64,000 nucleotides of DNA from Emergomyces orientalis (lineage: Eukaryota > Ascomycota > Eurotiomycetes > Onygenales > Ajellomycetaceae): the NCBI GenBank assembly GCA_002110485.1, contig MOWL01000029.1, positions 124,001 through 188,000 on the forward strand, written 5' to 3'. Below, one piece after another: positions 36,158 to 47,918 of this stretch; position 1 is the first letter of the stretch, and every line of letters starts with the position of its first letter. Below the pieces are notes generated by a model. That model ran no database searches. It was not told the DNA's origin and was given only the letters and a program-made list of their open reading frames with translations. Position numbers and translations under genes: made by a program.

Positions 36158-37031
36158 ATGTCCCGCCATGTCAGGGTGGAAGAGGTCTCGGATTCCGATC
36201 CAGATGACATGGATCCCGCCGACTTTGACCCCGCCGCCTTAGCTGCGAATTCCATTATCGCTCCTGCCAACATTCCTTCGGAGGTAACCTCAAGACCTCC
36301 CCCGCGGCCCCATGCGCAACCTCCTGCACAATCCCACCCTCCCCAAATCGACAACAGAGATATCCCCCGCTACTACCAATGCCTGTATCCCGTATATTTT
36401 GACAAAACTCGATCCCGCGCCGAGGGGAGGAAGGTCAATAAGAAGCTGGCGGTGGAGAATCCGCTAGCAAGGGATATCTTGGATGCTGTACAGGTGCTGG
36501 GATTGCGCGTCGGGGTTCTAGAGCCGGAGAAGCTGCACCCAAAAGATTGGGCAAATCCTGGCCGAGTTAGGGTGCAGTTGAAGACGGAGGATGGCACTCC
36601 AGTAACTAATGTTGTAAAAAATAGTATGTTGCGTTCATAACCCTATTACCCCCCCCTCTTTCTTTCAAGCGCAGTTATACTAAATCCAACACTCCTTAAA
36701 TTTCCCCGCAGAACATCACCTTTATATCAAAGTTGCACAATACCTCCGCGATCATCCAACCACTGAAGAATCCCCCTTCCGTCTCCGTATCCGTGGACTT
36801 CCTGTACCAGAAAAGCCAATACCACCACCAGCTGCGCCCCGCGGCTGGAAGATGGGAACCATTCTCCCTTTTCACTCCCCGGCACTCACGGGTGGAGGTG
36901 TGAGCGATAATCCTTTCAAAGAAGCGATGTTGGAGATGCAGCAGCAAGGATTAGGGAGTGACACGCCAATCAGGCCTGGCAGCGCTGGGGAACCGAAAAA
37001 GAAAAAGGAGAAAAAGAAGGCGAAGGCCTGA
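36158..37031 (+). CDS. sec65: Signal recognition particle subunit SRP19/Sec65
   Basis: Two exons, 36158-36623 and 36712-37031, give 261 residues. SRP19 binds the SRP RNA and helps SRP54 assemble, for co-translational targeting to the endoplasmic reticulum. After an acidic and Pro-rich N-terminus, the core begins YYQCLYPVYFDKTRSRAEGR and continues with GRKVNKKLAVENPLARDIL, the RNA-binding segment. After the intron comes HHLYIKVAQYLRDHPTTEES, then a Pro-rich region and a lysine-rich tail EPKKKKEKKKAKA, as in fungal Sec65. The ATG at 36158 is chosen because the upstream in-frame codon at 36107 is TTG. Intron 88 nt, GTATGT...CGCAG. Confidence 0.93.
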
Positions 37032-37944
37032 TTTTCTAGAATTGCCCGAAACATCATATGCTGTTTTCTCGAGGGTGAAAGAAAATTGCAAAGTGGCAGA
37101 GCAGGGGCGTTGGAGCATTTTATTGATACAAAATGGATGGCGTTTCATGACGCCTATGTAGAGATTTGAATGTTTCTGAGACAGGGCCTTCACTCCAAAT
37201 CGCGATGTACAGCCAGTTAATTATGCGCGGATGAATTGCGACACGTGCATGCAATATTTTGCTCCGGCCCTTCTAGGTGGCTGTACCTGTTCTCGTTTTG
37301 AAACAACTTCAAACGTCGCACACACCCCCTCTTAGAGTTCATCAAGAAACATGGGCCTGGCCATAAAACGGTACCCCTATCTAACCACCACACGCCACGA
37401 CGTCAAAGGCGAAGAAATCGGCTATGATTATTACTGAACTCGTATGCAGTTGGATTTTTATTTCACATCTGGGTAGCTCGTGAGAAGTGAGAAGGACGCC
37501 GACGATATTTTCTTGAGCATTTGGATAACCTGGCGAAAACGGCAAGGCGGAAATATAATAAATTTTCGCCATACAATGGATAGATGAGACTATAGAACAA
37601 TAATCGAAATAAAATATCAGGATATTTGTGGCCAAGCCTATACATATAAGCCTCTAAATATAGTATAAATATATATATATATTTTGTAAATTCTGTGGTT
37701 TCCGCTGGTTCTTCCGATGCCGCTAGTGCTGTGACGTAGATTTGTTCCTGACTCACCAGATGCCCGCAAAAATATAGCTTTATCGCATCGACCAGACAAA
37801 CCCCACTCTGCAGCTCTGAGTTCCTATCAATGACAAGGACTCGCCGCAAAATCAATTATTCATAAAATCTATCAGTCGTATATTGTTTATCTGTACTGGA
37901 GGTTCTGGGTCAAATCTGCTAATTCCCCCATCCCTGGGCCCAAC
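37032..37944. other. Intergenic region
   Basis: 3' flank of sec65 and promoter of the Zn2Cys6 gene. AT-rich with a TA repeat near 37665-37685. Nothing else recognised. Confidence 0.5.
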
Positions 37945-40900
37945 ATGGCCAATCACCAGTCTTGGGAATCAGTACGGGAACCGGCTATCCAGGACGGCAA
38001 ACCTGATAGCAAACACCCTACTGGTGATATGCGACCAGCAAATATATACGCTGCGTCCACGTCCAATGAATTACACCAGAGAAAGCCATACCTGTCCTCA
38101 GGCAAGCAGATCACCCGCTCTCGAGTCAGCAAGAGTTGCCTCACCTGCCGACGACGCAAGGTGAAATGCGACACCGTACGTATTGCAAGAAAAAACATGA
38201 GAAATATTTAATAAATATCTATATTACTTGCTAATTTACTCCGGTATTCCTTTTGCAGGCCCATCCAATATGCGGAACCTGTGAGAAAACGAAGTCTGAA
38301 TGCCTTTACAACTCATCGTCTCTGACAGACCCCTCCCAGTCGCGGCACCACTCACGGGAAAACAGCCATGGAATCAAGCGGCGGAGGGAGCTTAACGACC
38401 CCATCAATAGGGACGGCTCTTCGGTTGAAGTGCTGTCTCCCTACAACATACTGAGGGAGATACAGCGGGGCCAGGAAGCGCTGCGCGAACAATATTCAGA
38501 TTCCCAGGCAATTGCGGCCAGGTTGGACCAACTCACGGCTGTTGTTGAGCGGTGGGTGCGAGCAAATGGCGCTCAGTCCCTCGAGGAGCTCAATATACCC
38601 GGACAAAGCCAGAGACATGACGCCCCAACCAATCCCGGACTCGCGCAGCATGATGCGCCTGATTTTCCAAGGTCACAATCGGATACTTCGCCTCCCGTCG
38701 GCCCGTTGTCGAAATCTAGATTGTGTCAGATAGGCCAAGCTGAAAATAGTAGTGGTGATGACTTTCCGATTCCGAGTGGCCTGGAAACGGACCTTGTCGA
38801 CCCGGTTGGGTCCTTGAACTTGGGACACTTAAGTTTGGAAGATGGTGGAAAGTCAAGGTTGTTTTTTGCTCAATCCCAGGAATGGAACAGGGACATTTGA
38901 ACTTTGCTGACCATTTTTATAGATATGTTGGGACGACCTATTGGGCGTATATCTCGCGTGAGGTATAACCACATCAAATGACACTCCATAGCTTAGCCGG
39001 TCACTGATTTCTAGTAATTGCAGATAACGGAGCTGAACCAACTTCTTCGTGGCCAAACCCGCTCTAATGAACTCTCACCCAGTCCAAGCGACTGCTATTC
39101 TTCCTTGGATGAAGATGACTTGCCGGATTCAACGCTGCCAAATAGCAGTCACGGAACAAAGACATCACCGCATATACGCAAGGACTCGTTCCACAAATCG
39201 ATGCTGTTCCCCATGGGCGAGTCACCGGGGTCCCTGGATAAGTCCGTCGAACCATACATGTTGGAGAACGTCCCTACAAGACGACAAAGCCGCATTTTAT
39301 ATAAAGGATTCATGTCTGGAGTGCATGCGATTAGCCCTGTGGTGCACCCCCCTTCGATTCTGCGGAAATATCGCGCATTCTGGAATTGGTACGAGAACAC
39401 AGGGGAGACTGGAGCGCCGTGCCCTGACCCGTCTTTTATTCCACTTCTTTATGCCATCTGGTATGGTGGTTCGGTCACGATATCGCACTGGACAATCCGT
39501 GACGAATTCGACATCGAGAGCCGTGCCGCTTTGTCAGAGCTTTTCCATGACGAAATTACCCGCTGGCTTCGGAAAATATCGTTTCCCAGGAACCCCTCTA
39601 TGCATGGCCTCAAAGCATTCCTTCTTGTCCAAACTATTTTGTCCCGAGAAGAAGAGCCGTTGGCAAGTAGCTTGTTCATCAGTCTGGCCCTTCGCGTTGC
39701 GCAAACTATGGGGTTACACAGGGACCCAGCCCAGTTTGGCATTTCAGCCTGCCAGGCAGAGACTCGAAGGCGCATTTGGTGGCACATCGTCCATATGGAT
39801 GGCGTGGTGGCCATGTCCAGTGGCCTCCCTCCTCTTGTCAGCGATGAAAATTACTGGGATGTACGCGTTACAAGCGAGGTTAAGGATATTCTTTTAGACA
39901 CACCCGAGGCGGCCGAGTACGAACGTATGGTTAACAGCAATGAGCGGAAGCCTGACTGTCCGAGCGACCCGAATATATGTGGAGGCTCCTCCATGGTGAA
40001 TGTGTATTATTTATGTGCCAAAGGGAAATATGTTATGGCTCGTTAGTCCGCCCTTTGATGCTATCGTTTCGGTTCGTTGCAATATGTTAGATACATGCTA
40101 ATCACTTATCTCAGAGGCGATTCGAAAGATCTTGAAGATTCAACTGGGAACCAAACCGGTTACGAGACGGGACATGGAAATTTTGCGTACAATTCTTATT
40201 GAACTTCAATCCAAATTACATGCAATAGTGGATCGGATACCCATATCGAAATCCGTCAACCCCACCAGCCGCGATGGCCACAGTTACCATTCCACCCCAT
40301 CATGTTCATCTTCTACACCTATGGACTCTAGCGACCCTGCCACCCCTGAGGCCGGCCCTAGCTGTCTAGAACAGTATCATTCACCCGTTTTGGTTGCTTT
40401 TCACAAATGGGCTAGGATATTACTTTCTCTTTTCGTTGACAAGGTAGCTTAATGTTTGCTCCTCATTTCCTTAATTTGATGCTGACATCCGCCTCAGGCT
40501 TTTTGCGTTGCCTATCAGCCTTTTCTGAAAAACGCCAAAAGCAAAATATGGCCAGTTGCTCGTCAGCGGTATGTAGACATATTTCTTCCTCGATTTAGAC
40601 ATAGACATAGGTCTTGGCTGGTTTGATATTTGACTGCTAACCCAAGCCAGAGCTCTGCGCCATTGTCATGGTTTCATGGAAAAATTCATCCTCCTGGCTA
40701 CTGATCCCGATTTCCAGCCATTCCAATGGAGCTGGCCAGGGTTAGTCTTTATCACCTCTCTATAATATAGTGGTAACATCAACTAAATCTCAACCACAGG
40801 AACCATCAACCCATGCACGCTACAATGTATGTAGCCTGACTCCCCCGCATATACATAATTTATATCTCATCCTAACACAATATGCAGGATAATGCTAATT

Positions 40901-42127
40901 GACCTGTACGAACGCCCGCAAACGGCAGAGGCACCTAAATCCCGCGCTTTCATCGACAAGATCTTCTCCCTTTCCGGTCCTGACGGCGGCGTTGTGGGCG
41001 GTGAGGATGGTATATCGACTTCTCGACCCCTCAGAGACGGCGGCCGTGAAGCCTGGGACATGATGCGGCGCCTGCGGGAGAAAGCCTGGTTAAAAGCAGG
41101 GCTTGACCCGAGCGTGCTTTGGACTGAACAGGCACAGGCGGAGGCTAAGCGCCCAATTAATAGACATATGTCTACCCAAGTTCCCAAGGAACGTCGGGGT
41201 TCCGCAGTCCAGAGTTTCACAGATAGTTACTATACGCTCATCAAGGAGCCGTGTGATCAAAATAACCACAGTAACAGTCAATCGATGAAATGGGAGCGAG
41301 AACGAGGACGAGCGCCAGGTGGGAAAGAAAATCGACATGTGCCGGACACCACCGTCCAAGAAAGTCATTCCTATCACCAGCCTGAGGGCATCGATTTTTC
41401 CTCCTACGAACACACAATAGCCACACTTCCTCAATCAGATATTCCATCCCAATGTCCCCTTACATCTCAATCTCCCCAAATGGGTGACACCACCAAACCA
41501 TCCTGGCCATCTCCTTCCCGGCCCCCACGTGCTACTATCAATGATTCATCCTTATACCAATTCCCTCCCACCACCACCAAACCACCTGAACCATTCAACA
41601 TCACCACCCCCGCCACAAAACACAAGACCGGCAACCTCAGCAATAATGATCCCCTTAACCTCCCCAACTTTAGCTCACTACAAATCCTCACACCACCCGA
41701 CGTCCCATTGCCAATGCCCACCACATCAGACATCGACCTAGACATGCAACCCAACCCCAACCCTACATTACGAACCCCCAGCCCTAGCTCCAGCCCCTTA
41801 CTAGACCCGCACAGCCTACAATTCGACTGGGACCAATGGGACGCCGTCTTTGGACCGTCGCTGCCTGTCGTTGATGGCTTGATGCATCTTGATAGCATTA
41901 ATCTTGGCGGAATTGGAACGGGGACAGGCACAGCGGCGGGTGGGAGCGTGGCTATTGATGGTACCACCGGTGGTGGTGGTGGTGGTAGTCGTCCTGCTGT
42001 AAGTAATGATGAGACAGATGCGACTTTAAGGAATTTGGGGCTAGCAGTTGATGACACTACAACGGGCACAAGGAGGTTCATGGACGAGGAAGGGAAGGGG
42101 GATTTGGATGGGGTGTGGGAGTTCTGA
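37945..42127 (+). CDS. Zn2Cys6 fungal transcription factor
   Basis: Nine exons: 37945-38175, 38259-38857, 38923-38962, 39024-40041, 40115-40443, 40498-40568, 40651-40740, 40800-40826 and 40888-42127, giving 1214 residues. The Cys6 binuclear cluster lies at residues 65-92 (Cys 65, 68, 75, 82, 85, 92) and is split by intron 1 between CDT and AHPIC. A fungal_trans (PF04082-type) domain follows, with PVVHPPSILRKY, LALRVAQTMGLHRDP and CQAETRRRIWWHI. The last exon is long, Pro/Ser/Asn-rich, disordered and ends in a Gly-rich then acidic tail. The tiny 40-nt and 27-nt exons are placed by frame and by the conserved RYVGTTYWAYISRE junction. Two short open frames overlap exon 9 antisense and are shadows. 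Target genes are unknown. Confidence 0.9.
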
Positions 42128-42927
42128 GAGAAGTTGAAGTTGAGGGGAGCCGCCGATGGCTTTTGGACGAGCATGGTTTTTTCGTGTTGCATGATATCTT
42201 CCTTTGTTTTGTATACGCACATTACATGAAAGTTAAGCGGAAGAGAGATTACTTTTGTGTGAACGAAATTTTCCATTTTGTTCTAGGTCTGATATTTTAT
42301 TCATCCACGGTATATATATATATATTTCAGCGACAATGGATGATTATACGAATTATGAAAGGTGTGATCAAGATGAAAACTATTTCTTCTTCTTCCTTTC
42401 TTTCAAATGAACTGGTATGATATCATTCACCAAAGCATTATCAACTTGTGAAAAAACATCTTTTTTTTCTTTCTTTTTTTCAGTGTTACTCCCCTGCTTT
42501 TTAAATGAAGTCTCTTTTTCTTTTGCCAAAAAAAAAAAAAAAAAAAAAAACGAAGAAAAAAGAAAAGAAAAAGAAAGAAAGAAATATGCTTTTTAAACTG
42601 GGCTTGCTATATTTCGTGAGGCGTTTAGTAGTTAGGGCGTGGAGCGGTGGGTACGGGGCAGGCATGGAAAGAACACAGGAACACGGGAAACGGAACAGAA
42701 TGATTAGAGCCGATGCCATATTACTTCGAACCGAAGGGGGACGGAAGAGAATAGGTGCGCGCTTGAGGGAGGAGCTAGTTGGTTGGTTGATGTTGGGCGG
42801 GTAGCAAAGGGGTTGTCATGATCATGAAACTGAAAGTCGGGCCAGGAGGGGCCAACCCTTTGCAATTGGCTATGATAGGATAATATAGAATGGTTGAGCA
42901 GGTTGTCCCTCGCATCTCCCTCCTGTT
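42128..42927. other. Intergenic region between convergent genes
   Basis: Short 3' flanks of the Zn2Cys6 gene and of the TCTP gene meet here. It contains an A23 run at 42528-42550 next to a purine-rich tract. No gene supported. Confidence 0.6.
42528..42550 (+). repeat. A23 homopolymer
   Basis: Twenty-three A residues followed by AAAGAAAAG-type purine sequence; one of several long A or T runs in this window (others at 108-131, 17365-17383, 43046-43064). Confidence 0.9.
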
Positions 42928-43997
42928 TTAGACCTTTTCCGGAACCAAGCCATGCTTCCAGACGGTGGCGTAGGGAGTGATTCCGTCTTCGCGGAAATCA
43001 ATGAGAACGTGCCTGGCGATTTAGGTTAGTATATAGTGGAGGGAGAAAAAAAAAAAAAAAAAAAGGAAAGAAAGCTGTAAGGCTAGAGATATTATGGGGA
43101 AAGGAAAGCTTACATTCCATCACCGCTCATGGATGAGCCCATGAGGACGTCGTAGTTGTCATAGTTGGCGAGAATCTTCTTGACGGCACCAGCGGCACCT
43201 GCCTGGAATTCCTTGATGGTTTCTTCGCTGGCTCCATTCTCCTTAAGGGCGTTGTTTACTTTCTTGACATATGCTGTTTTTTTCGGTGCGCAAATCCTAG
43301 TCAGACATGTTCTGGAGGGAAAAAAAGAGGGGGGGGAGGAAATATCTAAAATCCCACTCCACTGTAACGTACACTTCAGATGGGCCTTGAATTGGTCCTT
43401 GCTGGGTTTGGTCTCGGCACCACTTTCGTCTGGTTTCAGCCAATTCAGCTGGAAGGCAACCTCGATATCGTGAACCATCTCTCCGCCGCCTTCGCCAGAG
43501 AAATCCTCCTCACCGCCCTCAGCAGAAGGGTTGGCACCCTCGAGTTCTACATACCATCGTGCTTAGTCAGCGACCAATTTGGGAGTGTAAGATAGCAACG
43601 AAGATATAGAATGAGCAAATAAATAGACTATTCTCGACACAGACATGGGAACTCGAGAAAGGGTATATATTCGATATATAAATATATTGGCTTTTAAGGG
43701 CGGTACTGTAATCTCAGGGTTCACTGACGGAAATTCTCGGCGCCCTTGACATATTTCTTGCAGTCACATTCCCACAGGACTCCGCCAGGGGTATCGATGA
43801 GTTTCCAGGTGTCTGAGATGATCTCATCGCCGGTGATGATATCCTGCACAGAATAAAGGTTAGTCTACTTCTTCTTCTTCCTCTTGTTGTTGTTGCTGCT
43901 GCTGTTGCACTTGTTGTGCCTATTGTTGTATAGGCACTCAAAAGAGGGGCGTGTTTTCGTAGAGCGGGGTACAAAGACTGACCTTATAGATAATCAT
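42928..43997 (-). CDS. Translationally controlled tumor protein homologue (TCTP)
   Basis: Five exons read 43997-43983, 43843-43729, 43546-43373, 43273-43114 and 43012-42928, giving 182 residues, slightly longer than usual. TCTP (yeast Tma19) is an abundant ribosome-associated and stress-linked protein. It starts MIIYKDIITGDEIISD, continues LEGANPSAEGG and HDIEVAFQLNWL, and ends MHVLIDFREDGITPYATVWK, all family marks. The start has a good context, GCCACCATG. It is more divergent than most TCTPs in the second quarter (CDCKKYVKGAENF). The third intron uses GTACGT with the acceptor at 43274; a second in-frame combination is possible (see findings). Introns are 139, 182, 99 and 101 nt. Confidence 0.88.
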
Positions 43998-44477
43998 GGT
44001 GGCTAGGTTAAAGGCTGGATGTAGGGACGTTTGAAGGGGGAGAGAGCGGCAATGAGGTTATGCGACTGTCACCGGGAGTAAGTAGTATTGAGGCAGAGGT
44101 GAAAGAGGAGTATTGTGATAGAGAGCGGGGGGTAACAAATACAGAAAGTTGGTATGTTTTCTTTTTCTTTTTCTTTTGCCCTTTTTTTTTTCGTTTTCTT
44201 TTTTTTTTGGCGATAGTGGGGTTAGCGCGCTAGACCAAAAAGGGAGATATAGTCACGGGATCTGGACCCCAACTTCAACACACGAGGAAACGATTTCTAA
44301 GGGAGGAATTACATCTCTTTGACCAGAACATACTGTCTATATGCGTAACGATATTTATTCTGGAGATATTGCAATTCGCTAGAGTTGTTTTAGAGTTATC
44401 GGAGTGTGATACGGGAATTAGTTGGGGTACTTTGGACCTTACAAGCAACTATTCCCGTCCTATTTTCTGCAGAGAAG
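43998..44477. promoter_or_regulatory. Divergent intergenic region, TCTP and the NTase-like gene
   Basis: 480 bp between two starts pointing apart. On the TCTP sense strand the leader is pyrimidine-rich (CTCTCTCCCCCTTC near 44030-44050). A long mixed T/C tract lies at 44157-44207 on the plus strand. No coding frame. Confidence 0.5.
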
Positions 44478-45429
44478 ATGAACCAGTCAACAGGGGAGTT
44501 GCCAGCAGGATACCTGGACGACGTTTGCTCCATCTTCGACAGGCATAACCACCCTATTGTACTTGTGGAGCAATTTGCGATGATGTGGATGGGTATTCCG
44601 GGAACCCCAACTGTACTTCTGCCTTAGCCAGTTCTCTTCTATCGATGCCAAGTCAAAGCAGGATACCACTACTAAGGGGCATGAATTTTCTGTTTTATTT
44701 TAGGACTATGACTTCCTCGTCCGAGATTCGCAGCTCGATGATATCGTTACAGCATTCATTGCTTCGGGGGAGTGGGAACACGCCGATCAGGACCTATCTG
44801 CCCGTTTCAACGACTCCCACGTGAACCAAGTACCCAGGCTTCGACGATCAACGCGAGAACCCATCAATATCAGCCTGTGGCCGGAAAAGTTCTACTTTCT
44901 TTCTGTGGATGGTCCCAAAGTGCAGGTCCCCAACGTCGTCATCAACTGGGATTGCGTGTTGATGGAAGAATATTTCGACCCAGAGATTGGGTACCCGCTA
45001 ACCAAAACAGCATTGGACGCAAGAAATACTCGTATTCTCCCCAGACACCTTGCGCAGCGCGAAAACGCGAGTCCGTTATTCATCCCAACTATCCCGCGGA
45101 TGATTGACGCACTACTGGACCAGGATAGATATCGCCATGCCCTCGCGCGGGATAGCGGGTTCAATAACAATAATAACAATAATAACAATAATTATAATAA
45201 TAATTATGATAATGTCCTAGCCAACCGGCCAGCACAGCATATCACTAGTTTTGTGAAATGCCTCTACCTCGAGCGCCCACAACAGCAGGCAAAGCTCCTC
45301 CCGCATATCTCTGCGCATAATCTATCGACCATGGAAGCCAGGCTTGCTGGGTTCAAACGGAGACCGACGATTGTACTTGACAGCCTGACAGAGCTTTTGC
45401 CACAGTCTAATTCACGCAATTTCTCTTGA
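44478..45429 (+). CDS. Unrecognised protein with nucleotidyltransferase-like motif
   Basis: Two exons, 44478-44612 and 44704-45429, give 286 residues. I do not recognise a named family. The N-terminal 45 residues are helical and end GIPGTPT; splicing then brings DYDFLVR directly after (residues 46-52). A Gly-rich turn followed by D-x-D and a hydrophobic strand is what minimal nucleotidyltransferase folds show, so this may be a divergent NTase-like domain; this is inference. The middle holds EKFYFLSVDGPKVQVPNVV and a cluster of acidic residues. A poly-Asn stretch (about 45166-45212) comes from an AAT/AAC repeat. Introns: one, 91 nt, phase 0, GTACTT...TTTTAG. The ATG at 44478 is the first in frame; upstream codons in frame lack ATG. 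Confidence 0.72.
45166..45212 (+). repeat. AAT/AAC trinucleotide repeat encoding poly-Asn
   Basis: A coding microsatellite within the NTase-like gene, encoding a run of Asn interrupted by Tyr and Asp. Such tracts vary in length between strains. Confidence 0.85.
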
Positions 45430-46558
45430 AGCTCCTTGAAGACATTTGAAGGCAAGACGCATATGCGGGAAGAATGTATATGTTATCATTCTTATTTGTG
45501 AAATAGTTGGGTAGTTAATTGCTTGTCTAAAAATATCCCCTTGGTTGAACGAGAGATCCGTTCCCAGTCAGGGCTTAATATTTTAACACTTTTTCTGCAA
45601 AATATCCGAGTACGAGGTCCAGCGGAAGTGTTAGCTGCAGCTCTTTATCCCGAGTACGGGGTCCATTATCCGATTCATCCATTCCATTCCACCTCATGTT
45701 TAAAATCTTATATTTCTAAACTCCGTACTCCCGTATATCTGCCCAGCAAACTAACAGCTAAGAACTCATTAGTTACTAGTTATCCATAAAGAGTGGCGTG
45801 TTTCCGGATTTGGTCGGAGTTGGATACGAAAGAAGCGCCGCGGATCACATGTTGCTCGTGCTTACTCAGCCGTGTCCTTTTATCAAATCAATTCCCTTTT
45901 TTGTAACTAACTACGGACTATTTTATTTGTATATCGAAAAGTTCAACTTACAACTTCGATTACATCTTCACCTTTTAATGATTCTGCCTCTCTTCTTTTC
46001 TCTTCTTTTCTCTTCGCTCCCTCGATCTCTTCTCTCTCCATGTTTTAAGTCTGTCCTTCGCTACCTTCTTTGCTCTTGCTCCCAATCTTCCCCCCAATAC
46101 CTCCTTAGCGCTATAACCTACTGCTGCACTGGACCCTGAACCAGCTCCAGTAAATTCCAATAATTCCAATAATTCCACGACCGACTCTCCCGACTCCTCC
46201 GATTTTTCCTCTCCTTTTCATCCTCAATAACAAGATCGTTGAATACTACTGCATCCGACTCGTCAGCGAACACAAATAAGCACGACACAAAAAAAAAAAA
46301 GAAAAAAAGGAAACAAAGCACAAAACCCAAGGCGGCCTCTGCATTTGAAAGAGTCTTTGTTCCCCCCTTGCCTACCCCGTACCAACTCCCAACCTTGCTG
46401 CTAAACTCCCGTTCCATTCCGCCTCAACCCCCCCCCCCCCCTTTACTCCAATTCCTCCTCGACTGCTCTCGTTCTTAGGTAATCGACCCGAAGACTACCC
46501 TCGACTGGAGCCCGTTGGGTTTTGGGTTCGTTGCGCTCGACTCTTCTCTTCGTCGAAG
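45430..46558. other. Intergenic region with long sur2 leader
   Basis: 3' flank of the NTase-like gene and about 700 bp of CT-rich leader or promoter before sur2. A C-run is at about 46429-46440 and a poly-A tract near 46288. No coding region supported. Confidence 0.55.
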
Positions 46559-47918
46559 ATGGCCAATGCGACGGCCTACTCAGATTTGCCGCCTCTGCCG
46601 GCCTACACCCTTACTCCCCGTGAACCCTTGATCCCTCCCATTCCCGACAGTGCCCTGGGTCAAATCAGCACTATAATAGCATATTGGGCGGTGTCCTTGA
46701 TCTTCCACTGGATTGACGTCAACGACTATTTCCCCCAGTACCGTCTGCATACCCCTGCTGAGATTTTAAAACGGAACCGTGTCACACGGCGGGAAGTTGT
46801 TCGGGATGTTGTTGTGCAACAGGCGATCCAACTTGCAAGTGGTGTTTTGTTAGGCTATTTCGATAAGCCTCAATATACGGGGAAGGATGAATACAATGTT
46901 GCGCTCTGGGCTAGGCGGCTGCGAATCGTCCAGCACATGATCCCGCGTGTTTTCTCCGTGGCTGGAATCGATACCCTAGGACTAGCCAAGAAGCTGTCAG
47001 CGTATCCGATGCTGGCTGCTGCAATTTCTGGTGGTCGATATCCATCGTTGACGCAAAATATTCTAACCACCGCCGGAGAATCCGCCGTTGTACCTGCTTT
47101 TGCCGGTTGGGAAACCGGCGTAGCCCACATCATTTATTGGTACCTAGTACCCACTGCGCAATTCGTCTTCGCGGCGTTTATCATGGACACATGGCAATAT
47201 TTTTGGCACCGCGCAATGCACTTGAACAAATGGCTGTACAGTAAGTCCCGTCCATGTCATGAAAACAACCAGAGTTTTATATCACACCAGAAATCATCAG
47301 GTACCTGACTGTAAAAACCATCTTCTAGCAACCTTTCATTCCCGGCATCATCGCCTGTATGTGCCCTACGCCTTTGGCGCATTGTACAACCACCCGTTCG
47401 AAGGTTTTCTTCTCGATACCGCTTCAGGTGGAGTTGCATTTCTCATAACAGGAATGACCACCCGCCAGGGAATTTGGTTTTTCACCTGCTCAACAATTAA
47501 AACGGTTGATGATCACTGCGGTTATGCCTTCCCCTTCGACCCCCTCCAACATTTCACCTCCAACAACGCTGCCTACCATGACATCCATCATCAAAGTTGG
47601 GGTATCAAAACCAACTTTTCCCAGCCTTTTTTCACCCTTTGGGACCGGCTCCTAAATACCCGTTGGAGGGGTGGTGACGTCACCCTCCGATATGAGCGGT
47701 CACGAACCGCTGCAAAGAAATTAGTCGACCAAGAAAATGAAAAGCCAACATCCGCTGATGTTCAAGAGGACCCAGTACCCGGTAGAGAAGAGGATGAGTC
47801 GGCTTCACGTAACCTACTGTCTCGTAGCGTTCGCCGGAAGACTCCTTCATTTTCTCCACAAACGGAGGGTTTGAAAACTGTCAGTCATCGTCTCAACGGG
47901 AGCATACGGCAGAAATAG
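46559..47918 (+). CDS. sur2: Sphinganine C4-hydroxylase
   Basis: Two exons, 46559-47240 and 47329-47918, give 423 residues. Sur2 hydroxylates C4 of the sphingoid base in the endoplasmic reticulum, making phytosphingosine. Di-iron histidine motifs of the fatty-acid hydroxylase superfamily are HRAMH (217-221), HSRHH (231-235) and HDIHH (311-315), with a further His at 289. Membrane helices lie near residues 35-52 and 190-212. The N-terminal YFPQYRLHTPAEILKRNRV and the C-terminal FFTLWDRLLNTRW are typical. The 88-nt intron falls between the first and second His motifs. The C-terminal 80 residues are hydrophilic, Ser/Glu-rich and variable. The cytosolic tail is longer than in yeast Sur2. Confidence 0.93.

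Noticed and set aside
41467..42276. 269-residue minus-strand frame
   Set aside because: It is antisense to the last exon of the Zn2Cys6 gene; its long open length follows from the repetitive Pro/Thr/Gly coding of that exon.
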